This document shows positions 1 through 5,005 of a DNA stretch of 7,101 nucleotides, in pieces (within the stretch, counting starts at the first letter, position 1; every line of letters starts with the position of its first letter). Source of the DNA: Acidobacteriota bacterium (GTDB taxonomy: Bacteria > Actinomycetota > Actinomycetes > Actinomycetales > Micrococcaceae). The notes beneath the pieces were generated by a model that saw nothing but the letters and a program-made list of their open reading frames with translations, did not search any database and was not told the origin of the DNA. The translations under genes and the position numbers were made by a program. Location: NCBI GenBank assembly GCA_019352125.1, contig JABBNV010000140.1:1-7101 (forward strand), given 5' to 3'.

Positions 1-13
1 GCTCTTCCGATCT
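1..13. other. Residual Illumina sequencing adapter at contig end
   Basis: These 13 bases (GCTCTTCCGATCT) are identical to the 3' end of the common Illumina adapter. They sit exactly at the left edge and interrupt the reading frame of the ftsR-like gene. Genomic sequence therefore starts at base 14, and the codon split across 12-14 is artificial. A 13-base exact match at the very edge is very unlikely to be chance. Confidence 0.93.
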
Positions 14-317
14 CAATAGCATCCAAGTAATCGCGGATGACCTTCAGCGGTAGGTAGTGATCGCGCTGGAGGCCGAGAACAAACCGAAGGCGTTCAACGT
101 CTGATTCAGCGAACTGCCGGTAACCAGCAGGTGTGCGCTGCGGAGTGATCAGCCCCTTCTCCTCGTAAAAACGAATCTTGGAGGCCGTCACGGACGGAAA
201 CTCTTCGCTCAATTGAGCAAGCACTTCACCGATGTTGAAAATTACCGGAGCCGTACGGCGGCCCGGATGATTGCGCACATCAGCCAAAGCACGTCGGGCA
301 GCATGGTTGAGACTCAC
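14..317 (-). CDS. ftsR: MerR-family transcriptional regulator, FtsR-like (3' truncated)
   Basis: The first 101 codons of a MerR-type DNA-binding protein are present; the rest is lost at the contig end. After a basic N-terminal extension (residues 1-25) comes the winged helix-turn-helix: NIGEVLAQL (28-36), SKIRFYEEKGLITP (46-59), then TPAGYRQF (62-69) and DVERLRFV (73-80). The stretch LQRDHYLPLKVIRDYLDAI (83-101) is typical of the FtsR/Rv1828 group. In Corynebacterium the FtsR protein activates ftsZ, so a role in cell-division gene control is inferred from family and position. The start is GTG at 315-317, preceded by AGGAGGG at 322-328 with only 4 bases of spacing. It follows garA by 14 bases, so the two are probably co-transcribed and translationally close. 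The effector-binding C-terminal half cannot be judged. Confidence 0.85.
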
Positions 318-331
318 AGCGCCCTCCTAAC

Positions 332-829
332 TTAGTTTTGTGCAGTTTGTCCTGGGGCAGTGGCGCCGGCTGGGCTGTAGTAGTAGGTCAACCGGAACTT
401 GCCGATCCGCACTTCGCTACCATTGCGCAGTCGCACCGAGTCCACGCGGTCCCCATTGACGTACGTCCCATTGAGGCTTCCCGCGTCCGCAACCTCGAAT
501 CCACCGGCAACTCGCCGGAAGATCACGTGGCGTCGCGAAACAGTCACATCGTCCAGGAACACATCAGCGTCCGGGTGCCTTCCCGCCGTGGTCACGTCAG
601 AATCGAGCAGAAAGCGAGCACCATTATTGGGGCCGTCGTGCGCGATCAAAAGCGCAGATCCGGCCGGCAGAGCCTCAACCGAAGCACGCTGCTCGGGGCT
701 CAGAGGCAGTTCAGTGCTTGGCTCGCGCGAAAGCGGGGGCAAGTGAATGGACGTTGTCTCAGAACTCAGCGGCTGATCCCGAGACTCCGCCTGAGAACCT
801 GAAGCGGAATTGGTCCCATCGTCAACCAT
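332..829 (-). CDS. garA: FHA-domain signalling protein GarA/OdhI, inhibitor of 2-oxoglutarate dehydrogenase
   Basis: A 165-residue cytoplasmic protein. A disordered N-terminal tail carries the ETTS motif (residues 24-27), the site where Ser/Thr kinases PknB/PknG phosphorylate GarA and OdhI. The FHA domain spans about 60-150 and keeps its phosphothreonine-binding residues: GR (83-84), SRRH (98-101) and SLNGTYVNG (118-126). In the known homologues the unphosphorylated form binds and inhibits the E1 component of 2-oxoglutarate dehydrogenase (and, in mycobacteria, also affects glutamate enzymes). Phosphorylation of the tail makes the FHA domain bind it and releases the target. The start ATG at 827-829 has a strong AGGAGGAG-type ribosome site 5 bases upstream, and the stop is TAA. 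It lies between gcvH (126-base gap) and the ftsR-like gene (14-base gap), the usual actinobacterial order. The tail is longer than in mycobacterial GarA, and its short Ala/Gly-rich C-terminal extension (152-165) looks unstructured. Confidence 0.95.
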   Translation of the reverse strand: MVDDGTNSASGSQAESRDQPLSSETTSIHLPPLSREPSTELPLSPEQRASVEALPAGSALLIAHDGPNNGARFLLDSDVTTAGRHPDADVFLDDVTVSRRHVIFRRVAGGFEVADAGSLNGTYVNGDRVDSVRLRNGSEVRIGKFRLTYYYSPAGATAPGQTAQN

Positions 830-880
830 TGATGCTCCTCCTGAATCGAATCTTGCGCGCGTCCTCTTAGTGCGGCCGTA

Positions 881-909
881 GCGATACAGCGATTAATTAC
901 TGTGTTCAA
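881..909 (-). promoter_or_regulatory. Possible sigma-70-type promoter for garA
   Basis: Reading the minus strand, TTGAAC (904-909) is followed after 17 bases by TATCGC (881-886), about 50 bases upstream of the garA start. The -35 box matches 4-5 of 6 consensus positions, but the -10 box is poor (3 of 6). The spacing and location are right for a garA-ftsR promoter separate from that of gcvH. It is a visual match only, with no proof. Confidence 0.28.
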
Positions 910-922
910 CTACGGCGTACAG

Positions 923-952
923 CTACGTGGGAAATCTACATCTCCCCCGTAG
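923..952 (-). terminator. Imperfect hairpin just after gcvH, possible weak terminator
   Basis: CTACG (923-927) pairs with CGTAG (948-952), then after one mismatch GGG (929-931) pairs with CCC (944-946), leaving a 12-base loop. It begins 4 bases beyond the gcvH stop on the minus strand. There is no T-rich tract after it, so it could attenuate or protect the transcript end rather than fully terminate. Confidence 0.3.
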
Positions 953-955
953 TGT

Positions 956-1342
956 CTAGCCTACCTGCTGTTCGTACTCCGATGCGCCGAGCAGGGTGCT
1001 GAAGGAATCTATATCGCTGAGCTTGATCTCTACCAACCAGCCGTCACCGTAAGGATCAGAGTTGATCAAGGCGGGGTCAGAATCCAGCCCATCATTCCGG
1101 GTGACGATCTCCCCGCTCAGAGGCGCGTAAATATCGCTCACGCTCTTGGTGGACTCAACCTCGCCCACCACATCTGCAGCAGTGACGGTGGTGCCGGCCT
1201 CGGGCATTTGCACGTAGACCACATCTCCCAGAGCGTCCTGAGCGAAATCAGTGATTCCAACGCGAACTACTCCGTCAGCGTTGGGTGCCGAGACCCACTC
1301 GTGCTCTGCGGTGTAGGACAATTCCTCAGGAATGTTGCTCAT
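956..1342 (-). CDS. gcvH: Glycine cleavage system H protein
   Basis: A 128-residue lipoyl carrier protein of normal family length. It shuttles the aminomethyl group between the P, T and L proteins of the glycine cleavage complex, giving CO2, ammonia and methylene-tetrahydrofolate. The lipoyl-lysine is K66 in VGEVESTKSVSDIYAP (59-74). Other family signatures are EHEWV (13-17), VGITDFAQDALGDVVYVQMPEAG (28-50, cited by position) and the C-terminal PYGDGWLVEIK (97-107). ATG at 1340-1342 is preceded by GAAAGGC with 5 bases of spacing; the stop is TAG. The P, T and L partner genes are not in this window, as is common in actinobacteria where gcvH can sit beside garA. It is divergent from the membrane-protein gene at 1501. 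Confidence 0.96.
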   Translation of the reverse strand: MSNIPEELSYTAEHEWVSAPNADGVVRVGITDFAQDALGDVVYVQMPEAGTTVTAADVVGEVESTKSVSDIYAPLSGEIVTRNDGLDSDPALINSDPYGDGWLVEIKLSDIDSFSTLLGASEYEQQVG

Positions 1343-1399
1343 CAGTTGCCTTTCGGTACATGCGGTGAAGCGTCAATAAAGCTGGTGTAGTCCAGTCTT

Positions 1400-1431
1400 C
1401 CGGGCAGTGACCATCATGACAAGTCACCCGG
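1400..1431. promoter_or_regulatory. Inverted repeat in the gcvH divergent control region, possible operator
   Basis: GTGAC (1407-1411) and GTCAC (1423-1427) form a dyad with an 11-base centre, flanked by CCGG on both sides (1400-1403 and 1428-1431, with a 3-base bulge GCA on the left). The plus-strand -35-like box ATGACA (1416-1421) lies inside the dyad, and the minus-strand promoter candidate lies just beyond it. It could be a regulator binding site or a hairpin in the gcvH leader. No known factor is recognised. Confidence 0.35.
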
Positions 1432-1443
1432 GAAAAGTATAGG
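1416..1443 (+). promoter_or_regulatory. Putative promoter of the membrane-protein gene
   Basis: ATGACA (1416-1421) matches 5 of 6 positions of the TTGACA box. After a 16-base spacer comes TATAGG (1438-1443), matching 4 of 6 of TATAAT. The predicted transcript start (about 1450) would leave a leader of about 50 bases before the gene at 1501. Confidence 0.4.
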
Positions 1444-1465
1444 CAGATTTACAGATTGCACTCAC
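1436..1465 (-). promoter_or_regulatory. Putative promoter of gcvH, overlapping the divergent promoter
   Basis: On the minus strand TATACT (1436-1441) is a 5-of-6 match to the -10 consensus. The best -35 candidate, 18 bases upstream, is GTGAGT (1460-1465), only 3 of 6. It shares the AGTATA core with the plus-strand -10 box, so the two promoters would compete. The implied gcvH leader of about 85 bases contains the dyad at 1400-1431. Confidence 0.32.
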
Positions 1466-1500
1466 CCTAAAAGACGTAGTGAGGTCGCGTCTGGAATGAT

Positions 1501-2238
1501 ATGGCCATGAGCGAAAATTTGGGTCCTTCCACGCACGACGACGGCGTGGCATCCCCCACTGCCACGCCAGCCTCGCCGTCGGTTCAACCGGTCCACACTC
1601 CGGACGAGCCATCGCGGACTGCAACTGGGCCATCCAAAGTTGCCGTGACCATGCGCTGGATTGTCGGCGTCTTGGCGCTCCTGGTAGTGCTCGCCGTCGT
1701 GTATCTGATCCTCGCGGCCACCATTCCCGTGGTGTGGGCAGACACCATAGGTAATCAGGTGAATGGCCAGTTGGGTGCTGGCATCCCAGTGGGCATGTTC
1801 TACGGCTTCGTTTTTTCCTTTGTGCCCGTCCTGGTAGCTTGGCAGGCCCGCTACAAGCGCATGCACTTGGTGGTTCGGATCATTGTCCTGGCCGTTGCCG
1901 TGATACTGACAGTGCCCAACTTGCTGACGTTGGCAATTCTGAATGGCACCAGCCAGGATGCTGCCAAGGCCGCCAGCATCCTGACCAACCGCGCCACCTG
2001 GTTTGGCGGCTGGAGCGTCAGCTTCATGATTGTCGGCGTGGTACTGGCAGTGCTGGTGATGGTGCTCTCCAGCATTTGGCGCAGTCGCGGCCGCAAAATC
2101 CGCAGCATCAAGGACGCAGAGAAAGCCGAGCGTCGCAAGGAACGCGAAGCCAAAGAGGCAGCCCGCACAGAAGAGCGGCAGGCGGCCAAGGCTGCGCGCA
2201 ACGCAGAACGCGCAGCGCGCAACCACGACGGCCAATAA
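1501..2238 (+). CDS. Hypothetical four-helix membrane protein with charged C-terminal tail
   Basis: A 245-residue protein I cannot assign to a named family. An acidic, Pro/Ser/Thr-rich N-terminus (1-50) is followed by four hydrophobic segments, roughly 52-76, 95-114, 122-147 and 171-193. The tail (about 194-245) is almost entirely Arg, Lys, Glu and Ala in a heptad-like pattern, likely a cytoplasmic helix or coiled coil. By the positive-inside rule both ends should be cytoplasmic: the basic RYKR cluster (117-120) sits after helix 2 and WRSRGRK (193-199) after helix 4. The start is uncertain: ATG at 1501 or the second ATG at 1507, with only a weak TGGAA (1492-1496) upstream; 1507 has the longer spacing. 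It is divergent from gcvH and convergent with the LLM oxidoreductase, so probably transcribed alone. No transporter signature or catalytic motif is visible. Confidence 0.85.
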   Translation: MAMSENLGPSTHDDGVASPTATPASPSVQPVHTPDEPSRTATGPSKVAVTMRWIVGVLALLVVLAVVYLILAATIPVVWADTIGNQVNGQLGAGIPVGMFYGFVFSFVPVLVAWQARYKRMHLVVRIIVLAVAVILTVPNLLTLAILNGTSQDAAKAASILTNRATWFGGWSVSFMIVGVVLAVLVMVLSSIWRSRGRKIRSIKDAEKAERRKEREAKEAARTEERQAAKAARNAERAARNHDGQ

Positions 2239-2256
2239 GCCAATCAGACTGGCCCG

Positions 2257-2296
2257 AAGTCCAGCACAGCTGGCAATTGCCAGCTGTGCCAGACTT
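2257..2296. terminator. Large palindrome between convergent genes, probable bidirectional terminator
   Basis: Bases 2264-2289 form a perfect 26-base palindrome whose left arm is GCACAGCTGGCAA and whose centre is AATT. After a symmetrical 2-base mismatch (CA opposite CA) pairing resumes with AAGTC (2257-2261) and GACTT (2292-2296), so the whole 40-base block folds back on itself. It starts 18 bases past the membrane-protein stop and ends 29 bases short of the stop of the convergent oxidoreductase. There is no long T tract on either side, as is common for high-GC actinobacterial terminators. Function is inferred from structure and position. Confidence 0.75.
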
Positions 2297-2298
2297 TG

Positions 2299-2334
2299 TC
2301 AGTCCGTTCAGTCTGCTCAGTGTGCTCAGTCCTG
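2299..2334. repeat. Four tandem 9-base repeats, consensus TCAGTCYGY
   Basis: Successive units are TCAGTCCGT, TCAGTCTGC, TCAGTGTGC and TCAGTCCTG. On the minus strand each unit supplies an in-frame TGA relative to the LLM oxidoreductase. Its real stop (2326-2328) is thus followed by three more TGA codons, at 2317-2319, 2308-2310 and 2299-2301. The array reaches from the edge of the intergenic palindrome into the last codons of the gene. Probably slippage-derived; any role is unknown. Confidence 0.75.
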
Positions 2335-3363
2335 AGACAAGAGCTCCCGCACCCTGGGCGCCACCTCTGTAGCGTAGAGCTCAATGCTGTTCATCAACGT
2401 GGAGTGAGGCAGCGTTCCGTTGCTGTATTTCAAGTCAAACCGGGAAAGCCCCAGTACCCTGGCGGCCCGAGCAATCTTCTGCGCCACCGTTTCCGGTGAC
2501 CCTACAAACACTGCGCCGTGCGGCCCTGCTTCTGCCTCGAACTGCCCGCGCTGAGCCGGCGGCCAGCCACGCTCGGCACCAATGCGGTCACGGTTGGCCT
2601 TGAAGTGCGGCCAGAGTTCCTCTTTGGCCAGTTCATCCGTTGCCGCAATATGCCCGGGCGAGTGCATACCCACCACAGCGTCGGCATGCCCAAACTCAGC
2701 CATCGCCTTCCGGTACAAGTCAGCATAGGGAGCAAATCTGGCTGGTTCCCCACCAATAACTGCCAGCATCATCGGCAGGCCATACTTGGCCGTGCGAACC
2801 ACTGACTCAGGGCTTCCACCCACACCCACCCACGTCTTGATGCCCGCCGTCGTACGCGGATAAACGCTTTGATTCGTCAACGGGGGCCTCATGGTTCCGG
2901 ACCAGGTGACCGGAGCCTCCTTGCGAAGTTCAGCGAACAGCTCCAACTTCTCCTCGAACAACGTTGCATAATCTTCGAGCTCGAAGCCAAAAAGCGGGAA
3001 GGATTCGGTAAAGGACCCTCTGCCCAGAATTACCTCGGCGCGGCCACCGGAGATGCCATCCACCGTGGCAAAACGCTCGTACACGCGCACAGGATCATCG
3101 CTACTGAGCACCGTCACAGCAGAGCCGACATGAATACGTTCAGTCTTCGCGGCAATAGCAGCCATGACAACCTCCGGCGCTGAAACGGCAAAGTCATCCC
3201 GGTGGTGCTCGCCAATGCCAATGAAGTCCAGCCCCAGCTTGTCCGCCAGTACACCCTGCTCAACAATGTTGCGCAGCACCTCGCCAGCGGGCAACAGTTT
3301 CCCGTCGTCGCCAGCGGTGAGGTCCCCGAACGTATCCAGTCCCAGCTCTATTTCTTTACCCAT
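2326..3363 (-). CDS. LLM-class flavin-dependent oxidoreductase (luciferase-like monooxygenase family)
   Basis: A 345-residue TIM-barrel protein of the bacterial luciferase-like superfamily; members use reduced FMN or F420 to oxidise organic substrates. Visible family landmarks are LGLDTFGD (7-14), the FIGIGEHHRDDF segment (47-58), GSAVTVLSSDDPVRVYERFATVDGISGGR (80-108, cited by position), LGRGSF (113-118) near the flavin phosphate site, and WVGVGGSPESVVRTA (178-192). This resembles the unassigned LLM subgroup of about 340-350 residues; the substrate cannot be told. Start choice: GTG at 3367-3369 would have the ribosome site GGAAG only about 1 base away, while ATG at 3361-3363 has it about 7 bases upstream, so ATG is preferred. 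The stop TGA begins the 9-base repeat array. It lies 77 bases downstream of the isochorismatase-fold gene on the same strand and may share its transcript. Confidence 0.92.
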   Translation of the reverse strand: MGKEIELGLDTFGDLTAGDDGKLLPAGEVLRNIVEQGVLADKLGLDFIGIGEHHRDDFAVSAPEVVMAAIAAKTERIHVGSAVTVLSSDDPVRVYERFATVDGISGGRAEVILGRGSFTESFPLFGFELEDYATLFEEKLELFAELRKEAPVTWSGTMRPPLTNQSVYPRTTAGIKTWVGVGGSPESVVRTAKYGLPMMLAVIGGEPARFAPYADLYRKAMAEFGHADAVVGMHSPGHIAATDELAKEELWPHFKANRDRIGAERGWPPAQRGQFEAEAGPHGAVFVGSPETVAQKIARAARVLGLSRFDLKYSNGTLPHSTLMNSIELYATEVAPRVRELLSQD

Positions 3364-3440
3364 GACCACTCTTCCAGATTACATGCGTTTGCATCTACTG
3401 TTGGGTCAACGGTGTCGGGTTGCCAGATATTCCACCAGCC

Positions 3441-3995
3441 CTACTGTGCCGACATCCATTCCTCCACAGAGGTAACGTCGGCCTGTCGCGGGAACACCTT
3501 TTCCATCAGCACGCGGTGAACCTCCTCGTCACCGTCTGCGCACGCGTCCTCAAGCACCGTGAGCCGGTAGTCAAGGTCAGCTGCCTGTCGGATGGTGGAG
3601 AGCACTACGCCAGATGTCGAAACGCCGCTGATCACTAGGTCCGTGATGCCCTGCGCGCGCAGCACCATCTCCAGATCACTCCCCGCAAAGGCACTGAAGC
3701 GTCGCTTAACGACGACGACGTCACCCTGCTGTGGAGCCAGCTGGTCGATAACGGCAGTAGCTGTCTCGGTTTCGCTCATGCTGCCTGCGCGGCTGGCAAT
3801 CTTTCCGAATGCTTTGTTCGCTGGGCTAACCTCGGCAAAATCCGGGCGGAAAGCTACCCGTACGTAAACGACTAGATGCCCGGCTTTGCGAGCGGCAGCC
3901 AGAGCCTTACCGGCCTGGGCGAACACCGGGTTCCCCGGAAATCGAGAGGCAATTCCGTTTTGAAAGTCCATGGCCAGAAGAGCAGTTTTTGTCAT
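3441..3995 (-). CDS. Isochorismatase-fold (cysteine hydrolase family) protein lacking the catalytic Cys
   Basis: A 184-residue protein of the isochorismatase/cysteine-hydrolase superfamily, complete in length. The conserved Asp is D10 in LLAMDFQNG and the conserved Lys is K97 in VVVVKRRFSAFAGSD (93-107). The nucleophile loop reads GVSTSGVVLST (124-134): the position normally held by Cys after T-S-G is V130. True isochorismatases also lack this Cys, but the rest of the sequence (including RQAADLDYRLTVLEDACAD, 136-154) looks like the broad unassigned hydrolase group, so the reaction is unknown. The start is ATG at 3993-3995, chosen because homology begins at MTKTALLAMD; the frame is open farther upstream, but that stretch overlaps the decayed hydrolase and shows no family similarity. 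The ribosome site is weak (GGGA, very close). The stop is TAG. The next genes on the strand are the dead esterase upstream and the LLM oxidoreductase downstream. Confidence 0.88.
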   Translation of the reverse strand: MTKTALLAMDFQNGIASRFPGNPVFAQAGKALAAARKAGHLVVYVRVAFRPDFAEVSPANKAFGKIASRAGSMSETETATAVIDQLAPQQGDVVVVKRRFSAFAGSDLEMVLRAQGITDLVISGVSTSGVVLSTIRQAADLDYRLTVLEDACADGDEEVHRVLMEKVFPRQADVTSVEEWMSAQ

Positions 3996-4009
3996 GGTCC
4001 CATTCTTGC

Positions 4010-4042
4010 GCAGGCATTCTGTGCGGAACCTGGATGCCCTGC
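4010..4042 (-). terminator. Weak inverted repeat after the decayed hydrolase
   Basis: On the minus strand GCAGGGCAT (4034-4042) can pair with ATGCCTGC (4010-4017) through 8 base pairs with one bulged G and a 16-base loop. It starts at the last stop of the decayed hydrolase and ends 15 bases before the isochorismatase-fold gene. There is no T tract, so termination is only a possibility. Confidence 0.22.
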
Positions 4043-4835
4043 TAAAAGCACCTACTCGCAGCCAGCTGTCTCGGCCGCCACCCCGGTGGTACCCCGCGCA
4101 GAAACTCCACTGTTGGTTCGAAAGCCAGCATCGCGTCGTCGTACTCACAGTGGAACTGATATTCGTGTGGCACCGCAGGTTCGTGCTCGTGGCGGTAAAA
4201 CAGGGTTGTCACCCGCGAGCCCAACCGCTTGAGCTTGGCCGCAAACGGCATGGACTAAGTGGTGGTGAGCCCGTCACCGTTTCCACCCGAAATCCACGTG
4301 GTTGCAAAGTTCACCGTGACATGGTTGATGGCGGACACCTCCCGGGCACCCGGAGTAACCCCCAGCGAGGTTGCATAGTCAGCATTAGTAATCACCCCCG
4401 CCAGTTCGCGGGTCAGGGTGGCACCTGCCGAATCCCCCGCAATCACAAACTGCGTAGGGTCAATGTCCGGCTCCGCCGCATGCACTGTCAGGTAGCGCAG
4501 CGCGGAATCAAGCTGAAGCAAAGCCGTGGGCTACCGCCGCTCCGGTGGCAGGGTGTACACAAAACTCACGGCGGTGAAGCCACGGCCAGCCAACATCCGC
4601 GCATATGGATCCGCGTCCTCCTTATACCCAGAGATCCAGGCACCCCCGTGGATCCAGACGATCGTGGGCAAGGCAGGCGCCATTGCAGAAACTTCGCTGG
4701 TGGGCGTATAAACATCAAGCTGCGCCCGGTTCGCTATCTCAGGGCAAACCCAGAAGCGATACTACCCAGCACGGTCAATGCACTGCTGGCAATAGCATTG
4801 ATCAACGGCGGCCGCGGCGTCCCCAGAAAAGTCAC
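4042..4835 (-). pseudogene. Decayed alpha/beta-hydrolase (esterase/lipase, HSL/BD-FAE-like) gene
   Basis: About 264 codons of an alpha/beta-hydrolase are readable, but only by joining pieces. Frame A starts at GTG (4833-4835): VTFLGTPRPPLINAI, then a hydrophobic stretch ending SGFALR at a TAG (4734-4736). Translation then makes sense only in frame B, one base out, with the lost base most likely near 4725-4727 (TG-AQLDVYTP). Frame B keeps the oxyanion motif VWIHGGAW, the nucleophile motif AGDSAGA, the acid motif SGGNGDGL and the His region HEHEPAVPHEYQF. It is cut by TAG at 4531-4533 (between PPERR and PTALLQLD) and at 4255-4257 (between GLTTT and SMPFAAKL), and ends at TAG 4042-4044. The last 18 or so residues look unnatural; a further slip would give a smoother end stopping at 4052. 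From memory of the family, the three stops sit where Tyr, Tyr and Gln would be expected. Probable loss of function; sequencing error is a less likely alternative, since neighbouring genes are clean. Confidence 0.85.
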
Positions 4836-4839
4836 GGAG

Positions 4840-4981
4840 TCAGTCTATGGTTCCCTGTGATGCAGGTTGCCCCCGCAGCATGTCGACGTCGTGGGGCACG
4901 TCACGCCGGCAAAGCGCCACCGCGTTCAAGGTCGTCGGGCACGAGAAACTCTACCCCTCGCCAAGGCATCCCACGAGCCAT
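4840..4981 (-). pseudogene. Possible remnant of a small unidentified gene upstream of the dead esterase
   Basis: From ATG at 4979-4981 the minus strand reads MARGMPWRGVEFLVPDDL and on to a TGA at 4901-4903. In the frame one base over, a protein-like string (RRDVPHDVDMLRGQPASQG) runs on to a TGA at 4840-4842, which lies 4 bases before the GTG of the decayed hydrolase. Joining them with a single-base slip near 4905-4915 gives about 47 residues. I recognise no family and see no ribosome site. It may be a broken small gene or the tail of a deleted one, or merely chance open frame; the region also overlaps the upstream side of the plus-strand carboxylesterase. Confidence 0.25.
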
Positions 4982-5005
4982 AGAGTGGATTTACCAAGCA
5001 CGCAG

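Noticed and set aside
338..802. Plus-strand open frame of 154 codons across garA
   Set aside because: It is a shadow of the clearly identified FHA protein on the minus strand.
1343..1430. Glycine riboswitch in the gcvH leader
   Set aside because: The leader is only about 85 bases and shows one simple dyad; I could not trace the conserved glycine aptamer core.
1462..2235. Minus-strand open frame of 257 codons opposite the membrane-protein gene
   Set aside because: The plus strand gives a sensible four-helix protein; the antisense product is rich in His, Gln, Cys and Gly without a domain, and no ribosome site supports it.
3383..3394. ATGC-GTTT-GCAT inverted repeat upstream of the LLM oxidoreductase, resembling half of a LacI-family operator
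   Set aside because: The arms are only 4 bases and just one half-site resembles the LacI-type consensus; chance occurrence is likely.
3996..4148. Upstream extension of the isochorismatase-fold gene by 51 codons
   Set aside because: The extension overlaps the 3' end of the decayed hydrolase, is rich in Arg, Cys and Trp, and shows no family similarity; homology begins at the ATG at 3993-3995.
4042..4835. TAG recoding (amber suppression) of the esterase, suggested by three internal TAG codons
   Set aside because: A frameshift is also needed, and gcvH, the isochorismatase-fold gene, the carboxylesterase and the maleylpyruvate-isomerase-family gene all end naturally at TAG, so general TAG readthrough is not credible. 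No suppressor tRNA is visible.
3970..4860. Plus-strand open frame of 296 codons
   Set aside because: It lies antisense to the esterase remnant, whose motifs are clear on the minus strand. Its translation is rich in Arg, His, Pro and Gly with no recognisable domain, typical of a shadow frame in GC-rich DNA.
4847..5005. Upstream extension of the carboxylesterase by 53 codons
   Set aside because: No similarity to the family and no secretion signal; the sequence looks non-coding on this strand and family-like sequence starts shortly after 5006.
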